64,000 nucleotides of DNA from Desulfobacula sp. (GTDB taxonomy: Bacteria > Desulfobacterota > Desulfobacteria > Desulfobacterales > Desulfobacteraceae), in assembly GCF_030145145.1 (NCBI RefSeq), contig NZ_JAQYWD010000002.1:1-64000 (forward strand), read 5' to 3'. The notes below the pieces were generated by a model. The model ran no database searches, had not been told where the DNA came from, and was given only the letters and a program-made list of their open reading frames with translations. Each line of letters opens with the position of its first letter. Position 1 is the stretch's first letter. Below are positions 41,012 to 51,700 of the stretch, one piece after another. The position numbers were made by a program, and so were the translations under genes.

Positions 41012-42705
41012 AGGAGTTGCATACAGAACCCGTCACACCGGCGACAGCACCGGTACCGGTTATTAAAAACAGGTCCTGGCCTTCTGTGGTGTGGTTGATC
41101 CCCTTGATCACTGCTCTTATCGGGGGGTGGCTCATCGTCAAGACAATTTCGGAAAAGGGCCCCCAAATCGAAATCACCTTTAAAACCGCCGAAGGAATCG
41201 AGGCCGGCAAGACCAAAATCAAGTACAAGGAAATTGAAATTGGCATGGTGGAATCGGTGCATTTCAGCAAAGATTTTTCCCATATCATTCTCAAGGCCGA
41301 CATGGAAAAGGGGTCAGCCCCATTCCTTCGGCGGGGGACCCATTTCTGGGTGGTCAAGCCCCGCCTCAGCCTGCGGGGAGCAACCGGCCTGAACACCCTG
41401 CTGTCAGGGAGTTATATTGAAATCGAACCGGGTCAAGGGGCATTTCAGAAACACTTTGAAGGGCTTGATAAGCCACCCGTGGTCAAGGCAGATGTGGATG
41501 GAACAAAAATCATGATCCTTGCCGAGAAACTCAATTCCATCGACACAGGGTCTCCCATCTACTATCAGGGAATTCTGGCCGGTGAGATCCTCGGGTGGGA
41601 ACTGGGGAACGATCGAAAAAGTATTTTCATCCATGCCTTTGTCAAGGCGCCCTATAACCGGCTTGTCAAAAGTAACACCCGTTTCTGGAATATCAGTGGA
41701 ATGGATGTCTCCATCGGATCAGAGGGCATCAGTGTGCGAACGGAATCCCTCCAATCTCTTCTCTATGGCGGCATTGCGTTTGAGACCCCGGATACGCTGG
41801 AACAGGTGAAAGAAAACGTGGACGGGTTGGTGTTCACCCTCCATGACGATTACCAGAGCATCCAGGAAGAGTCGTTTATTAAAAAAATTACGTTTATTCT
41901 CTTCTTTGAGGGCTCTGTCCGGGGGCTTAGCGTCGGCGCACCGGTGGAGTTCAAAGGGATCAAGATCGGTATGGTAAAGGACGTTCGCCTGGAATTCAAC
42001 GGGGACGATGCCTCCTTCAGGATTCCTGTTCTCATCGAGATAGAACCCGGGCGGGTCATCTCACAAAATGAAGGGGACAACGCAACGTTGTTTCAGACCT
42101 TAAACCTTCTGGTGGACCGGGGTCTGCGCGCCAGGTTGCAGACCGGCAGTTTACTGACCGGACAATTGTATGTTGATCTGGGCATGCATCCAGACACACC
42201 CGTCCGGATGGTAAATGCAGGCACACCCTACCCGGAATTGCCCACCATTCCGGCCAATCTGGAACAAATGACCACATCCGTGAAAAATATCCTTGCCAGG
42301 ATGGAAAAGTTAAACATCGATAAAATTGGTTCAGAGCTCTTAAAGACCCTTCAAGGGGCAAATCAACTGATCAACAAACCCGAACTGGCCGACGCGGTGG
42401 AGGATTTCCAGGCATCATTGCAGTTGTTAAAAAATGTCCTTCATAAATTGGATCAACACGTGGAGCCGCTTACGATGAATTTGGAAACTGCCATTGGGGC
42501 CGGCCATGAAGCCCTTCAAAAAGCACAGGTCACATTGGGCCTGGTGGATGAAGTGCTCAAACCCGGATCTCCGCTTCAGTTCAGGTTTATTGAATTGACG
42601 TCGGAACTGGCTGAGATGGCCCGTTCCATACGTACCCTGGTGGATATGTTCGAACGCCATCCCAACGCCATTCTTTTCGGCAAGACTGTTCCAGGAGGAA
42701 AATAA
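41008..42705 (+). CDS. pqiB: PqiB, three-MCE-domain lipid transport protein
   Basis: 565 aa. One N-terminal membrane anchor (about 28-47, VVWLIPLITALIGGWLIV), then three MlaD/MCE domains. Each has a GxxVxYKGIxIGxV-type segment: AGKTKIKYKEIEIGMV, GSPIYYQGILAGEIL, GAPVEFKGIKIGMV. A C-terminal helical region (about 410-560) extends the tunnel. In E. coli PqiB forms a periplasm-spanning needle carrying phospholipids. Start overlaps pqiA; stop overlaps pqiC (TAATG). Confidence 0.94.
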   Translation: MKELHTEPVTPATAPVPVIKNRSWPSVVWLIPLITALIGGWLIVKTISEKGPQIEITFKTAEGIEAGKTKIKYKEIEIGMVESVHFSKDFSHIILKADMEKGSAPFLRRGTHFWVVKPRLSLRGATGLNTLLSGSYIEIEPGQGAFQKHFEGLDKPPVVKADVDGTKIMILAEKLNSIDTGSPIYYQGILAGEILGWELGNDRKSIFIHAFVKAPYNRLVKSNTRFWNISGMDVSIGSEGISVRTESLQSLLYGGIAFETPDTLEQVKENVDGLVFTLHDDYQSIQEESFIKKITFILFFEGSVRGLSVGAPVEFKGIKIGMVKDVRLEFNGDDASFRIPVLIEIEPGRVISQNEGDNATLFQTLNLLVDRGLRARLQTGSLLTGQLYVDLGMHPDTPVRMVNAGTPYPELPTIPANLEQMTTSVKNILARMEKLNIDKIGSELLKTLQGANQLINKPELADAVEDFQASLQLLKNVLHKLDQHVEPLTMNLETAIGAGHEALQKAQVTLGLVDEVLKPGSPLQFRFIELTSELAEMARSIRTLVDMFERHPNAILFGKTVPGGK

Positions 42706-43352
42706 TGCGACAGCCATTTTTAAACCGCCAACGGGTTCTGGTTTTTGCCCTGATGCTTACGGGGAGCCTCTTATCCGGTTGTATCAAGGCCACCCCCATC
42801 CCCACCCGGTTCTATGTCCTGACCCCCATTGACCATGGGGGAAGCCTTGTCAGCAAAACAGAACAAAAAAAGCCCTTGTCCGTGGAAATTACGTCCCTTC
42901 GCCTACCCCAGTACCTGGAAAAGCCCCAGATCGTCACCCGGAGCAGCGAGAACCGCCTGGAACTGGCGGAATACCATCAGTGGGGGGGAAATCTCCGAAA
43001 AAATATGATTCGGGTTCTCGCCCAAAACCTTTCCCTGCTTCTGGCCACCTCTGATATCTCCATGGCCCCTTTTCGACCCCCGACCCCCCCCAATGTGGGT
43101 GTTGAACTGGAAGTGATGCAATTTGAAAGAAATGCCGGTGGCCAGGTGCGGCTTTCCGTTCAATGGCGTTTGCTAGATGGTAAAGACAACCAAACCCTGA
43201 AGATCCAAATGACAGATATTGTAAGCCCTGTGGTCCATACTGTAACGAATTTCGAGGACACGGTTTCTGTCATGAGCACCCTTTTGGGTGAATTAAGCCA
43301 CATCATCAGCACTGAAATCTTACACCTTGCTGCCCAGGGTCCGGCCCCATGA
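42705..43352 (+). CDS. pqiC: PqiC-type lipoprotein (ABC-transport auxiliary, DUF330)
   Basis: 215 aa. Signal peptide with lipobox LLSGC (about 22-26), then the PqiC/DUF330 features TRFYVLTPI near the start, SVEITSLRLPQYLEKPQIVTR and HQWGGNLRKNMIRVLAQNLSLLL. It is the outer-membrane partner of PqiB. AGGAGGAAA overlaps the pqiB end as its ribosome-binding site. Its stop overlaps the next start (ATGA). Confidence 0.92.
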   Translation: MRQPFLNRQRVLVFALMLTGSLLSGCIKATPIPTRFYVLTPIDHGGSLVSKTEQKKPLSVEITSLRLPQYLEKPQIVTRSSENRLELAEYHQWGGNLRKNMIRVLAQNLSLLLATSDISMAPFRPPTPPNVGVELEVMQFERNAGGQVRLSVQWRLLDGKDNQTLKIQMTDIVSPVVHTVTNFEDTVSVMSTLLGELSHIISTEILHLAAQGPAP

Positions 43353-44293
43353 AAGGGGCAGAATACAAATCCAGGACAGGGACAACGGTATTCAACAGAC
43401 TGTTGACCCTGATGCTGTGTTTCTTTTCACTGGCTTCAGCCCCCTGCCTGGCAGACATCGGGACGGATAAGGCAATGACCGGCAGGGGTATCATGGATGA
43501 GGTTTTCAACCGCCACGAACTGTTTCCCTACGCCTACGAAGAACAGACCATTATTTTGACAGACAATGCGGATTACCAGGATGTCAGGAAGGTTCGACGC
43601 TTCTCAAGGATAGAACGAGACAACACCCTCAAATATCTGTTGATCTTTGATTACCCGGCCGAGATCCGGGGGGTTGCGTTGCGCGTGATTCGTCAACACA
43701 AGGGGCCTGTAACCTGCGGGATTTATCTGCCCGCTGTTGGAGAAGAGTTCAATGCCAACGAAGGATATGGCCGAGGCAGCCATGTGTTGGGAACTGATTT
43801 TGCCTTAGAAGATCTGACGGAATTATTATCAGATTTTCAGTATGTCCGGATGCCGGATCAAACCATGGCCAAAATTGTCTATTTTGTTGTTGACGCCTTT
43901 CCCCGGAAGGATACCATCAAACTCAACAAGGTCAGCTATAAGCACCGCCACTTTATTCGACAAGACAATTTTTTCATTATCCGCACCGATTATTTCGACT
44001 ACCACGGGCATTTTTTCAAACGCCTGACCCGACATGATCTAAAAAATGTGAGCGGAAATATGTGGCGCGCCAATATGATCCTCATGGACAACCAGAGGGA
44101 GCAGCACAAAACCTTGATAAAAATCGACCGACGAATTTTTTCCCAGGATTATGTGCCTCCGGAAATATTCACCACGGCCTGGCTCCAGGCGAACAAACAC
44201 ATCCAGGGCACAACAGATCATCTTTCCCGGGAAATATTGAGATTTTCCAGGGAATATCAAGGGAATACAACCGATGACACAATAGGGGATTGA
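43349..44293 (+). CDS. LolA-like outer-membrane lipoprotein-sorting protein
   Basis: 314 aa with a signal peptide (about 16-36, LMLCFFSLASAPCLA). The body resembles the periplasmic LolA-like family (PF17131) often paired with MMPL/RND lipid exporters: IMDEVFNRHELFPYAYEEQTIILTD, RFSRIERDNTLKYLLIFDYPAEIRGVALRV, GSHVLGTDFALEDLTELLSDFQYVR, and WRANMILMDNQREQHKTLIKIDRR. It would carry a lipid or lipoprotein through the periplasm for the exporter encoded next. Overlaps pqiC and reaches the exporter start. Confidence 0.85.
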   Translation: MKGAEYKSRTGTTVFNRLLTLMLCFFSLASAPCLADIGTDKAMTGRGIMDEVFNRHELFPYAYEEQTIILTDNADYQDVRKVRRFSRIERDNTLKYLLIFDYPAEIRGVALRVIRQHKGPVTCGIYLPAVGEEFNANEGYGRGSHVLGTDFALEDLTELLSDFQYVRMPDQTMAKIVYFVVDAFPRKDTIKLNKVSYKHRHFIRQDNFFIIRTDYFDYHGHFFKRLTRHDLKNVSGNMWRANMILMDNQREQHKTLIKIDRRIFSQDYVPPEIFTTAWLQANKHIQGTTDHLSREILRFSREYQGNTTDDTIGD

Positions 44294-44295
44294 TC

Positions 44296-47049
44296 ATGTT
44301 TTTCCGATTTTTCATGCTGGGTGCGAATCACCGCTTTATCACGTTTCTATTTCTGGTGCTCATCACTGTTCTTACGGGGTTAGGTCTGCCCCGTCTCCAG
44401 GTGAACACCAGCTTTCAAAACCTGATACCGGATACACATCCGGACAAACCAATCTATGACCGCATTGCCCTGGAATTCGGTTCAGACAACCACACCATCG
44501 TATACGTAAGGGATGAAAATCTCTGGTCTGAAGAAAAAGTGGCCGCCCTGGGCGAACTGCATCACGCCCTTGAGGGACTCGATTTTGTCAATCAGGTGGA
44601 AGACCTGTTCACGTTACGGAGTATCCGGGGGTCTGAGGGGAAAATCAATTCACGGGTCATTTTGACCCAGACCCCCAAAGATCAGGCCGCCATTGATCAG
44701 GCCCGGGCGGATGCACTGTATAATCCCCTCATTGTTGGTAACATCCTCTCCCGGGACGGGACAGTGACAGCATTGCTGGTTTCCCTGCACCAAAACGACA
44801 TCGATAAACGATCCGACCGTCAGATAAACCAGGCACTGGAACAGGCCATCACTCCCGCCCGGAACGTTTTCCAGGCGGTTTTTCAAGTGGGTCCACCCCG
44901 GATACACGCGGAGCTCAAAGCCATTCTCCTGGATGATCTCAAGCTACTGGCACCCTTGTCGGCAATGGTCCTGGTCGTTGCGATTCTCTTCTTCCTTCGC
45001 AGTGGACTTGCCGCACTGGTGCCGCTGCTTACGTCAGGCCTGAGCATCCTTTGGACGTTCGGGATGATGGGATGGACAAACATTCCCCTTAACATTCTAA
45101 GCGCCATGTTACCCTCCCTCATCGTGGTCATCGGATCAACCGAGGACACCCACATGATATCCGCTTATTTTCAGGGGGTCTCCCAGGCGGATAAGAACCA
45201 CCGCAGATTTGCCACCCAGTTTATGATGAAACATCTTGGTGTACCGATTCTGCTTACCGTCCTCACCACTGCTCTGGGATTTGCGAGCAACACCTTCAGC
45301 AGCATGCGGATTATTCAAACCTTTGCCGTGGCATCAACGTTTGCCATACTGGCAAACGGTGTGATAACGTTCCTGTTTGTCCCCATGAGCCTGTCCCTTA
45401 TAGGCCCCACCCGCACCCGGATTTTCCGGAACAAGGATCAGGTGGTCGGTCTGCCGGGGATGTTCGTTCGATTGTTCGGGTTTAGCAAACGCTGCTTCCC
45501 CCGGTCTATTTTACTCGCAACGGCAATCCTTTGCGCTTTTTTTGTTTACCAATGCGCCAAGCTGTACGTCACCAATGACCCCTTGTCCTATTTCCAGAAG
45601 GACCAGCCCCTGGTTCAGGACACCCAGCGAATCCACAGGGACCTCGCCGGCATGAAGACCTTTTTTATCACCCTGGCATCTGACAAGGAAAAGGCCTTTC
45701 AAGAGCCCAGGAACCTTGAACGGCTGGTCACCATCCAGACCTTTCTGAAAAAACAGGAAATCTTCGATGGCAGTATCTCCCTGGCCGATCATCTGTCCCT
45801 TGTCAACCGTGAATTTCACAGGGGTGACCCCACCTACTTCAAAATTCCAGACCGGCGTAACCTGGTGGCCCAATACCTGATGTTTTTTCACCGCCGGGAC
45901 CTGGAAAGATACGTGAGCCATGATTTTCGCCGGGCAACCATTGTCGTTCGTCACAATGTCAGCGATTCCAGCATTCTGAATCAATATATCCGTGAACTCA
46001 AGGAAGTGGTGGCAACCGCTGCCGGGGAACAAATGACGGCATACGTTGTCGGTGAAAACCTGATGATCAACGCGGCCGCCGAAAATCTCATGATTGCCCA
46101 GGTCAAATCCCTGGGCATTCTGCTCTGCGTTATTTTCTTGATCACTTCCATCATGTTTACCTCTTTCAAAGGCGGAATCATTTCCCTTATCCCCAACCTG
46201 ATCCCGATTATTCTCATGTTCGGCACAATGGGGCTTTTAAAAATCCCCCTGAATCCGGGAACTGCCATGGTAGCGGTTATTGCCATTGGCATTGCGGTTG
46301 ACGGGACCCTCCACCTGTTCTTCCGCTACAATGAATTGTGCCGGCGGACCTCGGATTACGAAGGGGCAGTGTATACCGCGGTTCAAGAAGAGGCCACCCC
46401 CATGGTCACCACCAGCCTGTCTCTGGCATTGGGATTCGGTATCCTTCTTTTTTCCAATTTCACTATCATAGCCCAGTTTGGTGCCTTATCAGCTGCCACC
46501 ATGCTTTTTTCTCTCTTTGCCAACCTGTTGATCACCCCCCTCATCATGTCACGGGTTCGTCTGGTGGGGATTTATCAGATCTTAACGTTGAAGCTGCACA
46601 AGGCGATCCTTGAAACGAGCCCGCTGTTTCAGGGCATGACCAACTACCAGATCCGTAAGGCGATTCTGATATCTGAATTGAACGAATTCGAACCGGGGGA
46701 GGTGCTGATCCAGCAGGGGACTGTCGGCCGGAGCATGTATCTTATCCTGTCCGGCAAGGTTGATGTCGTCAGGCAGACAGAGGGCATAAAAAAAAGCGTT
46801 GCAACCCTGACCCCAGGCCAGGTGTTTGGAGAAATCGGTTACATCAAAGAAATCCAGCGAACGGCCGATGTCCGGGCATTGACCCATGTGGAGATGCTGA
46901 GATTCGATTACCGGAAACTTGAAAAAGACCTGAAATTTTTCCCCTACATCGTGGCCAAGCTCAACTTTAATATCAGCTGCATCCTGGGAGAACGACTGGC
47001 CGATGCGTATGATGTGATGGACAAACACCCCCCCCTATTGGATAAATAA
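44296..47049 (+). CDS. RND/MMPL-family lipid exporter with C-terminal cyclic-nucleotide-binding domain
   Basis: 917 aa from the ATG at 44296 (AGGGGA site); a TTG at 44290 overlapping the previous stop is also possible. Two MMPL halves with about 12 membrane segments. Each half has a large periplasmic loop and the family signature in the membrane (first: LPSLIVVIGSTEDTHMISAYFQG; second: MVAVIAIGIAVDGTLHLFFRYNE). After the last membrane segment, a ~120-residue cNMP-binding fold occupies about 780-890: FEPGEVLIQQGTVGRSMYLILSGKVDVV, GQVFGEIGYIKEIQRTADVRALTHVEML. The phosphate-binding cassette (GEIGYIKEIQRTADV) lacks the usual R-S/T-A consensus but has R-T-A. The cytoplasmic ligand sensor fused to an exporter is unusual. 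Confidence 0.9.
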   Translation: MFFRFFMLGANHRFITFLFLVLITVLTGLGLPRLQVNTSFQNLIPDTHPDKPIYDRIALEFGSDNHTIVYVRDENLWSEEKVAALGELHHALEGLDFVNQVEDLFTLRSIRGSEGKINSRVILTQTPKDQAAIDQARADALYNPLIVGNILSRDGTVTALLVSLHQNDIDKRSDRQINQALEQAITPARNVFQAVFQVGPPRIHAELKAILLDDLKLLAPLSAMVLVVAILFFLRSGLAALVPLLTSGLSILWTFGMMGWTNIPLNILSAMLPSLIVVIGSTEDTHMISAYFQGVSQADKNHRRFATQFMMKHLGVPILLTVLTTALGFASNTFSSMRIIQTFAVASTFAILANGVITFLFVPMSLSLIGPTRTRIFRNKDQVVGLPGMFVRLFGFSKRCFPRSILLATAILCAFFVYQCAKLYVTNDPLSYFQKDQPLVQDTQRIHRDLAGMKTFFITLASDKEKAFQEPRNLERLVTIQTFLKKQEIFDGSISLADHLSLVNREFHRGDPTYFKIPDRRNLVAQYLMFFHRRDLERYVSHDFRRATIVVRHNVSDSSILNQYIRELKEVVATAAGEQMTAYVVGENLMINAAAENLMIAQVKSLGILLCVIFLITSIMFTSFKGGIISLIPNLIPIILMFGTMGLLKIPLNPGTAMVAVIAIGIAVDGTLHLFFRYNELCRRTSDYEGAVYTAVQEEATPMVTTSLSLALGFGILLFSNFTIIAQFGALSAATMLFSLFANLLITPLIMSRVRLVGIYQILTLKLHKAILETSPLFQGMTNYQIRKAILISELNEFEPGEVLIQQGTVGRSMYLILSGKVDVVRQTEGIKKSVATLTPGQVFGEIGYIKEIQRTADVRALTHVEMLRFDYRKLEKDLKFFPYIVAKLNFNISCILGERLADAYDVMDKHPPLLDK

Positions 47050-47050
47050 A

Positions 47051-48631
47051 ATGGCTGAAAAACTCACCTATAAAGAATTGGTGCAACGGGTTGAGGCATT
47101 GGAACAACAACTCTTTGTCCTCAATCAAAAAGAAGTCTCCTTAAGGGAATCAGAAAGAAAAATCGCCAAGAACAATGAGGCCATCCTCAGGATCAGTATG
47201 GCCCTGCCGGAATATCCCGACCTGGAGGATCTCCTGGACTATATCAGCAGTGAGATCAAACGGCTGTTAGATGCCCAGGGTGCCCTTGTCATATTATTGG
47301 ATGAAGAAAAAAAAACATTCTTTTTTCTAGGGGCCGCCTATGATGATACGGCCACAAAAAAGCGGGTAAAAAGAATCCGGTTTCCCATCAAAGACCTGGC
47401 CTCGGGCAATGTGATCAAGACGGGTGAACCGATTATCGTGAATGACAGCTCCAGGGATGTGGATCTATACCCGGAAAGGGACAAGAAATTCGGGTTTCAT
47501 TTCCGAAACTACGTGTTGGTGCCGTTAAAAAGCAGTGATCGCATGATAGGGGTTTTGGCAGCCTTTAATAAAACCAGGGGAGGCTTTGAACAATCCGATG
47601 TTGAATTGTTGGGAATGATCGCAGGAACAGTCTCTCTTTCCATTGAAAACGCCCGTTTCTCTGAAGAGTTAAAAACAGCCTACAGAGAATTGACAAGTCT
47701 GGATCGGGCAAAAGACAAGGCCATCAATCATCTGTCCCATGAATTGAAAACCCCCGTCTCTATCTTCAGTGGGACATTGAGTGTCCTGGCAAAAAAACTG
47801 GAAGCCCTGCCTGAAAAAACCTGGAAACAGAGCATGAACAGAGCCCAACGGAATTTAGGCCGTGTTCGGCAAATTCAGGACGAAGTCAATGACATCATAC
47901 AGGGAAAACAAGACAAAACCTATCATTTTTTTTCCTTTATCGTGGATCAATGTTCCGACCTGCTGTCCACCATCATTGAAGATGAAATGGGGGAGACCCC
48001 GGTGATTGAAATTGTCAGGAACCGCATCAAAGAGATATTCGACACCCGGGAGATGGTTCCGGAGAAAATCCTTCTGGATGACTATGTCAAAGAAAGACTT
48101 GAGACGCTGGCACCCTTGTTTATTCACCGTCAGGTGGAAATCAATCCCCATCTTCACTCGACCCTTTCCCTGTATATCCCAAAGGACCCGTTGCAAAAAA
48201 TCGTTGACGGGTTAATCCGGAACGCCGTTGAAAACACCCCTGACCATGGGAAGATAGACGTCATCGTCCGGAACCATGAGGAAGAGGGGGTGGAACTGGT
48301 GGTGATGGATTATGGTGTCGGCATCACACCCGACCATCAAAAAAGAATTTTTGAAGGCTTTTTCACAACCCAGGACACAGCAAACTATTCGTCCAAAAAC
48401 CCTTTTGATTTTAATGCCGGGGGCAGAGGGGCAGACCTGCTGCGCATGAAAATATTTTCAGAAAGGTATCATTTTAAAATCCATATGACCTCTAGCCGGT
48501 GCCGATTTATCCCGGATAAAAAGGACCTCTGCCCGGGGGATATCCATGCATGCCCCTTCTGTAAAAACAAAGAAGCGTGTCATCATTCAGGCGGGTCCAG
48601 TTTTTCATTGATTTTCCCGGCCATCAGTTGA
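47051..48631 (+). CDS. GAF sensor histidine kinase with cysteine-rich insert
   Basis: 526 aa, soluble. N-terminal coiled coil (about 1-45), GAF domain (about 55-205, ending GMIAGTVSLSIENARF), HisKA dimerisation helix with HLSHELKTPVS (phospho-His), and HATPase_c with GLIRNAVENTPDHGKI (N box), DYGVGITPDHQKRIFEGFF (G1) and AGGRGADLLRMKIF (G2). Between G2 and the last strand lies RCRF...LCPGD..ACPFCKNKEACHH, with Cys spacing suggestive of a metal or redox site. No response regulator is adjacent. It follows the exporter by 1 bp and is the last gene of the operon. Confidence 0.9.
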   Translation: MAEKLTYKELVQRVEALEQQLFVLNQKEVSLRESERKIAKNNEAILRISMALPEYPDLEDLLDYISSEIKRLLDAQGALVILLDEEKKTFFFLGAAYDDTATKKRVKRIRFPIKDLASGNVIKTGEPIIVNDSSRDVDLYPERDKKFGFHFRNYVLVPLKSSDRMIGVLAAFNKTRGGFEQSDVELLGMIAGTVSLSIENARFSEELKTAYRELTSLDRAKDKAINHLSHELKTPVSIFSGTLSVLAKKLEALPEKTWKQSMNRAQRNLGRVRQIQDEVNDIIQGKQDKTYHFFSFIVDQCSDLLSTIIEDEMGETPVIEIVRNRIKEIFDTREMVPEKILLDDYVKERLETLAPLFIHRQVEINPHLHSTLSLYIPKDPLQKIVDGLIRNAVENTPDHGKIDVIVRNHEEEGVELVVMDYGVGITPDHQKRIFEGFFTTQDTANYSSKNPFDFNAGGRGADLLRMKIFSERYHFKIHMTSSRCRFIPDKKDLCPGDIHACPFCKNKEACHHSGGSSFSLIFPAIS

Positions 48632-48687
48632 ATAGATCCCATTGGCGTGGTATAGGATAACCTTTGCCGGAATCATTAGTTTAAAGG

Positions 48688-48735
48688 ACTCAACTTTCGG
48701 ACGTTCGCCTAAATGACCAACTCCGAAACTTGAGT
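48688..48735. repeat. Palindromic repeat family A, minimal 48-bp copy
   Basis: ACTCAACTTTCGG at the left and CCGAAACTTGAGT at the right with only 22 bp between. Flanked by a 7-bp direct repeat TAAAGGA if the shared terminal base is counted. Confidence 0.85.
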
Positions 48736-48747
48736 TAAAGGACGCTC

Positions 48748-51700
48748 TTGAACAGGTTTAAGCTAAAATATTTGTTTTTTGACAAACGGGACCATGACCT
48801 GATCCGGATTGTCAATTCTGTTTACGATGCCAAAAAAACCCTGGGCTATACACGAAAACTGTATTATCCCTTTTTCCATCCCCTGGGGATAAAAGAACTG
48901 GCTGAATCCAAAGGCCTTCGGACAGCCTATGCCATTGTCAATCTGCTTGAATCAATGGAACGGGGGGAAATACAAAATCGCCTCCAGGCGCTCCAGGCCT
49001 TAAAAGATGAAATCCTCAACACGGCTGATGGGCCCATGCCTAAAAATACGGCCAGGATTCTTCTCCAGATCATGAAAGAACTGGTCAGGGCAAAAGGAGA
49101 GTATTCGCTTCAGCTTCAACTGGCGCATAATTTCCGTATGGCAGCCTTTGGTAAACCCAGGGTGATCAGAAAACTGCTGAAGCACTATCATCTGCTGGAA
49201 ATGCCCGAAGAATGGAATCAGATCACCTTTGACGACCATGTTCACGATGTCAATACCTCGGGCCGGAAATCCCCCACACATCTTATCATGGATGCATGGA
49301 TAAAGGGGATCCGGCGGTTAAGGGTGATCTATTATCATTGTATTGAGCCCCGGTTTGCAGCTGAACTGATCGAAGCCGCCAGGATCATGGAAATTGACCT
49401 TCGAATCGGCATTGAATTCTGGGCCAGATTCCGGGATCGGTTCATCTCCTTGATCTGGGTATCCCGGGGGCTGCCGGATGCTGAAGCGTTCCTGTGTTTC
49501 CTTGCTGATCCCACTGTGGGAACCTTTATGGAACAGGGAAAGGCTGTTCTCAAATTTCAGGAAAAATATGTATTGCGCCTCCTGGCGATTTTCAATGGAC
49601 AGTATCTGGATGATATATGCCAAACCCTGGATATTGAAATGAAACGGCTCTGTCCTGAAGCATTTTTACGGTTTGCATCTCCTGGATTACCTTCTGTCCC
49701 GCACCTTGGCGAATATATCCATGGTTTAGCCGTCAAGGCAATGAAACATCGAATTGAACAACTGAATCAGACATTCAGCGTTGCTGATGCTACGGAACAG
49801 CAGAGAATAACAACTCTGGTTGAAAAAATGGATCAGTTTAGTACAAAGGATGTGATTGATCAATATTTAAGCCCCTCACAATATCCTGAGATACCGCATC
49901 CTTTTGCGATCAATGATGATCCCGATGTTCCTGACAGACTCAAATTGAATTTTAAAGACCTGCTTTTAAAAATTGAGCAGCTGCATTGCGATTTCAGGAT
50001 TACGCTTAAACTGACCAACCTGAAACCCGAAGATGTTCTTGAAATTCTTTATGAGGGAAACGGGTTGATCACCCGGCTTGAAATTATCAATTTAAAAGAG
50101 TTTATTTCCGGAGAAACCCGCCTTATTTTTTCCGTCAACGCGCTTCAGGAAGCCGTTAATGTCGGAAGTTTATTAAAATTAAAACGGGTGGTCCGGCACA
50201 TCATTTTATCCGTAGAACAGTCCGGATATGCAGACAAACCGGATCGGTTGAAAAAACTGGTGAATATCCTCCACGATATTGATGCCCTGAAAAACATGTA
50301 CACGGTCCAGCCGCTCAAATCAAGGATAGGGAGTGATTCCACCGGGAAATCACACCAGGCGTATGGCATGGGGTTTGGTATTATCAACACCCTGTCCTAT
50401 GGGGCCATCAAAGAAATCAAGAAAAATATCAGTGACCGGTTAATCCTTCCTGTTAATATGAATGTGAGTCAGCGGATCACCACCTTTTCAGAAAATGATA
50501 TAAAACCGGTCTTCAGATACCTCATGAAAGCGTTAAGATGGTTGCCCGGCATTGACCTGCTCACGCCGGTAAAAAAGAAGGAATGGGTGTTTGAGTCCTT
50601 TTTCCTGAACATGAAAAGAAAGGGCAATATTGTTACGCTGGGGGGAACCCAGAAGGAAGGCAGAAATAATCTGGGACTTGAAATGCCGGATGCCCAGAAA
50701 AACCGTACGGCAAATTCATGGAAAAATCTCAATACAAAACTGAAAAACTGCATCAAAATATTCATCGGGTTTGTCCCGGCATTTATCTGTTTTTCCCTCA
50801 CCAAAGACTGGTGGTTTCTGGCCTATTTTGGTGCCTTTATCTGGTTTGGCATCACTGGTTTCAGGGTCATTTTAGAGTCGGTTCTCGGGGGCGGCGGTAT
50901 CAAGAGATCCTCCCTGCTCAAATGGAATGATTATATCAGTTGGGAACGATTGACAGACGCGTTATTATATACCGGCTTTTCTGTGCCGCTCCTGGATTAT
51001 GTGATTAAAACCCTTCTCCTGGATAAAACCCTTGGCATCAATATGACGACCAGCCCCCTGACCCTGTATTCGGTCATGGCCCTTGCCAACGGGATTTATC
51101 TATCCTCTCACAATGCCTTTCGAGGTCTCCCCAAAGGGATGATAACGGGTAATTTTTTCCGGAGTATCCTCTCCATTCCGGTTGCCATTCTTTTCAACAC
51201 CTTGATTGGCGGGATATTAAGTTTTTTCAATATTCCAGGGATTGATGCGGTGCTTCAAAAATGGGCGGCCATCATTTCAAAAGCTGCTTCCGATACCGTG
51301 GCAGGACTCATTGAGGGCACCGTAGACCGGTTCCATAATCTGGATCTTCGAAAAAGAGATATCCGAAAGAAACTTTCAGATCTGTTTAAAATCTACACCC
51401 GGCTGGAACTTCTTTTTCCTGAAACCGAAGAACTCAAGATTCTTGAAAACCCCAAACTCCTTTTTAGAAACAGGAACTCTGAAGTAAAAGATCTGGCTGT
51501 GATGCTCATTATCAATTCCCTTGACCTGTTCTATTTCTGGATGTACCTGCCAAGGGCAAGAATGACCATGCTGGACATGGTATCTCGACTGACGCCGGAA
51601 GAAAAAACCATTTTCCTGCAATCCCAGAAAATGCTAAAACAGGAACAGCATATCAGCAGGCTGTTTGTGAACGGGATTCTCGGGAAAAATTTTTCCCGGC

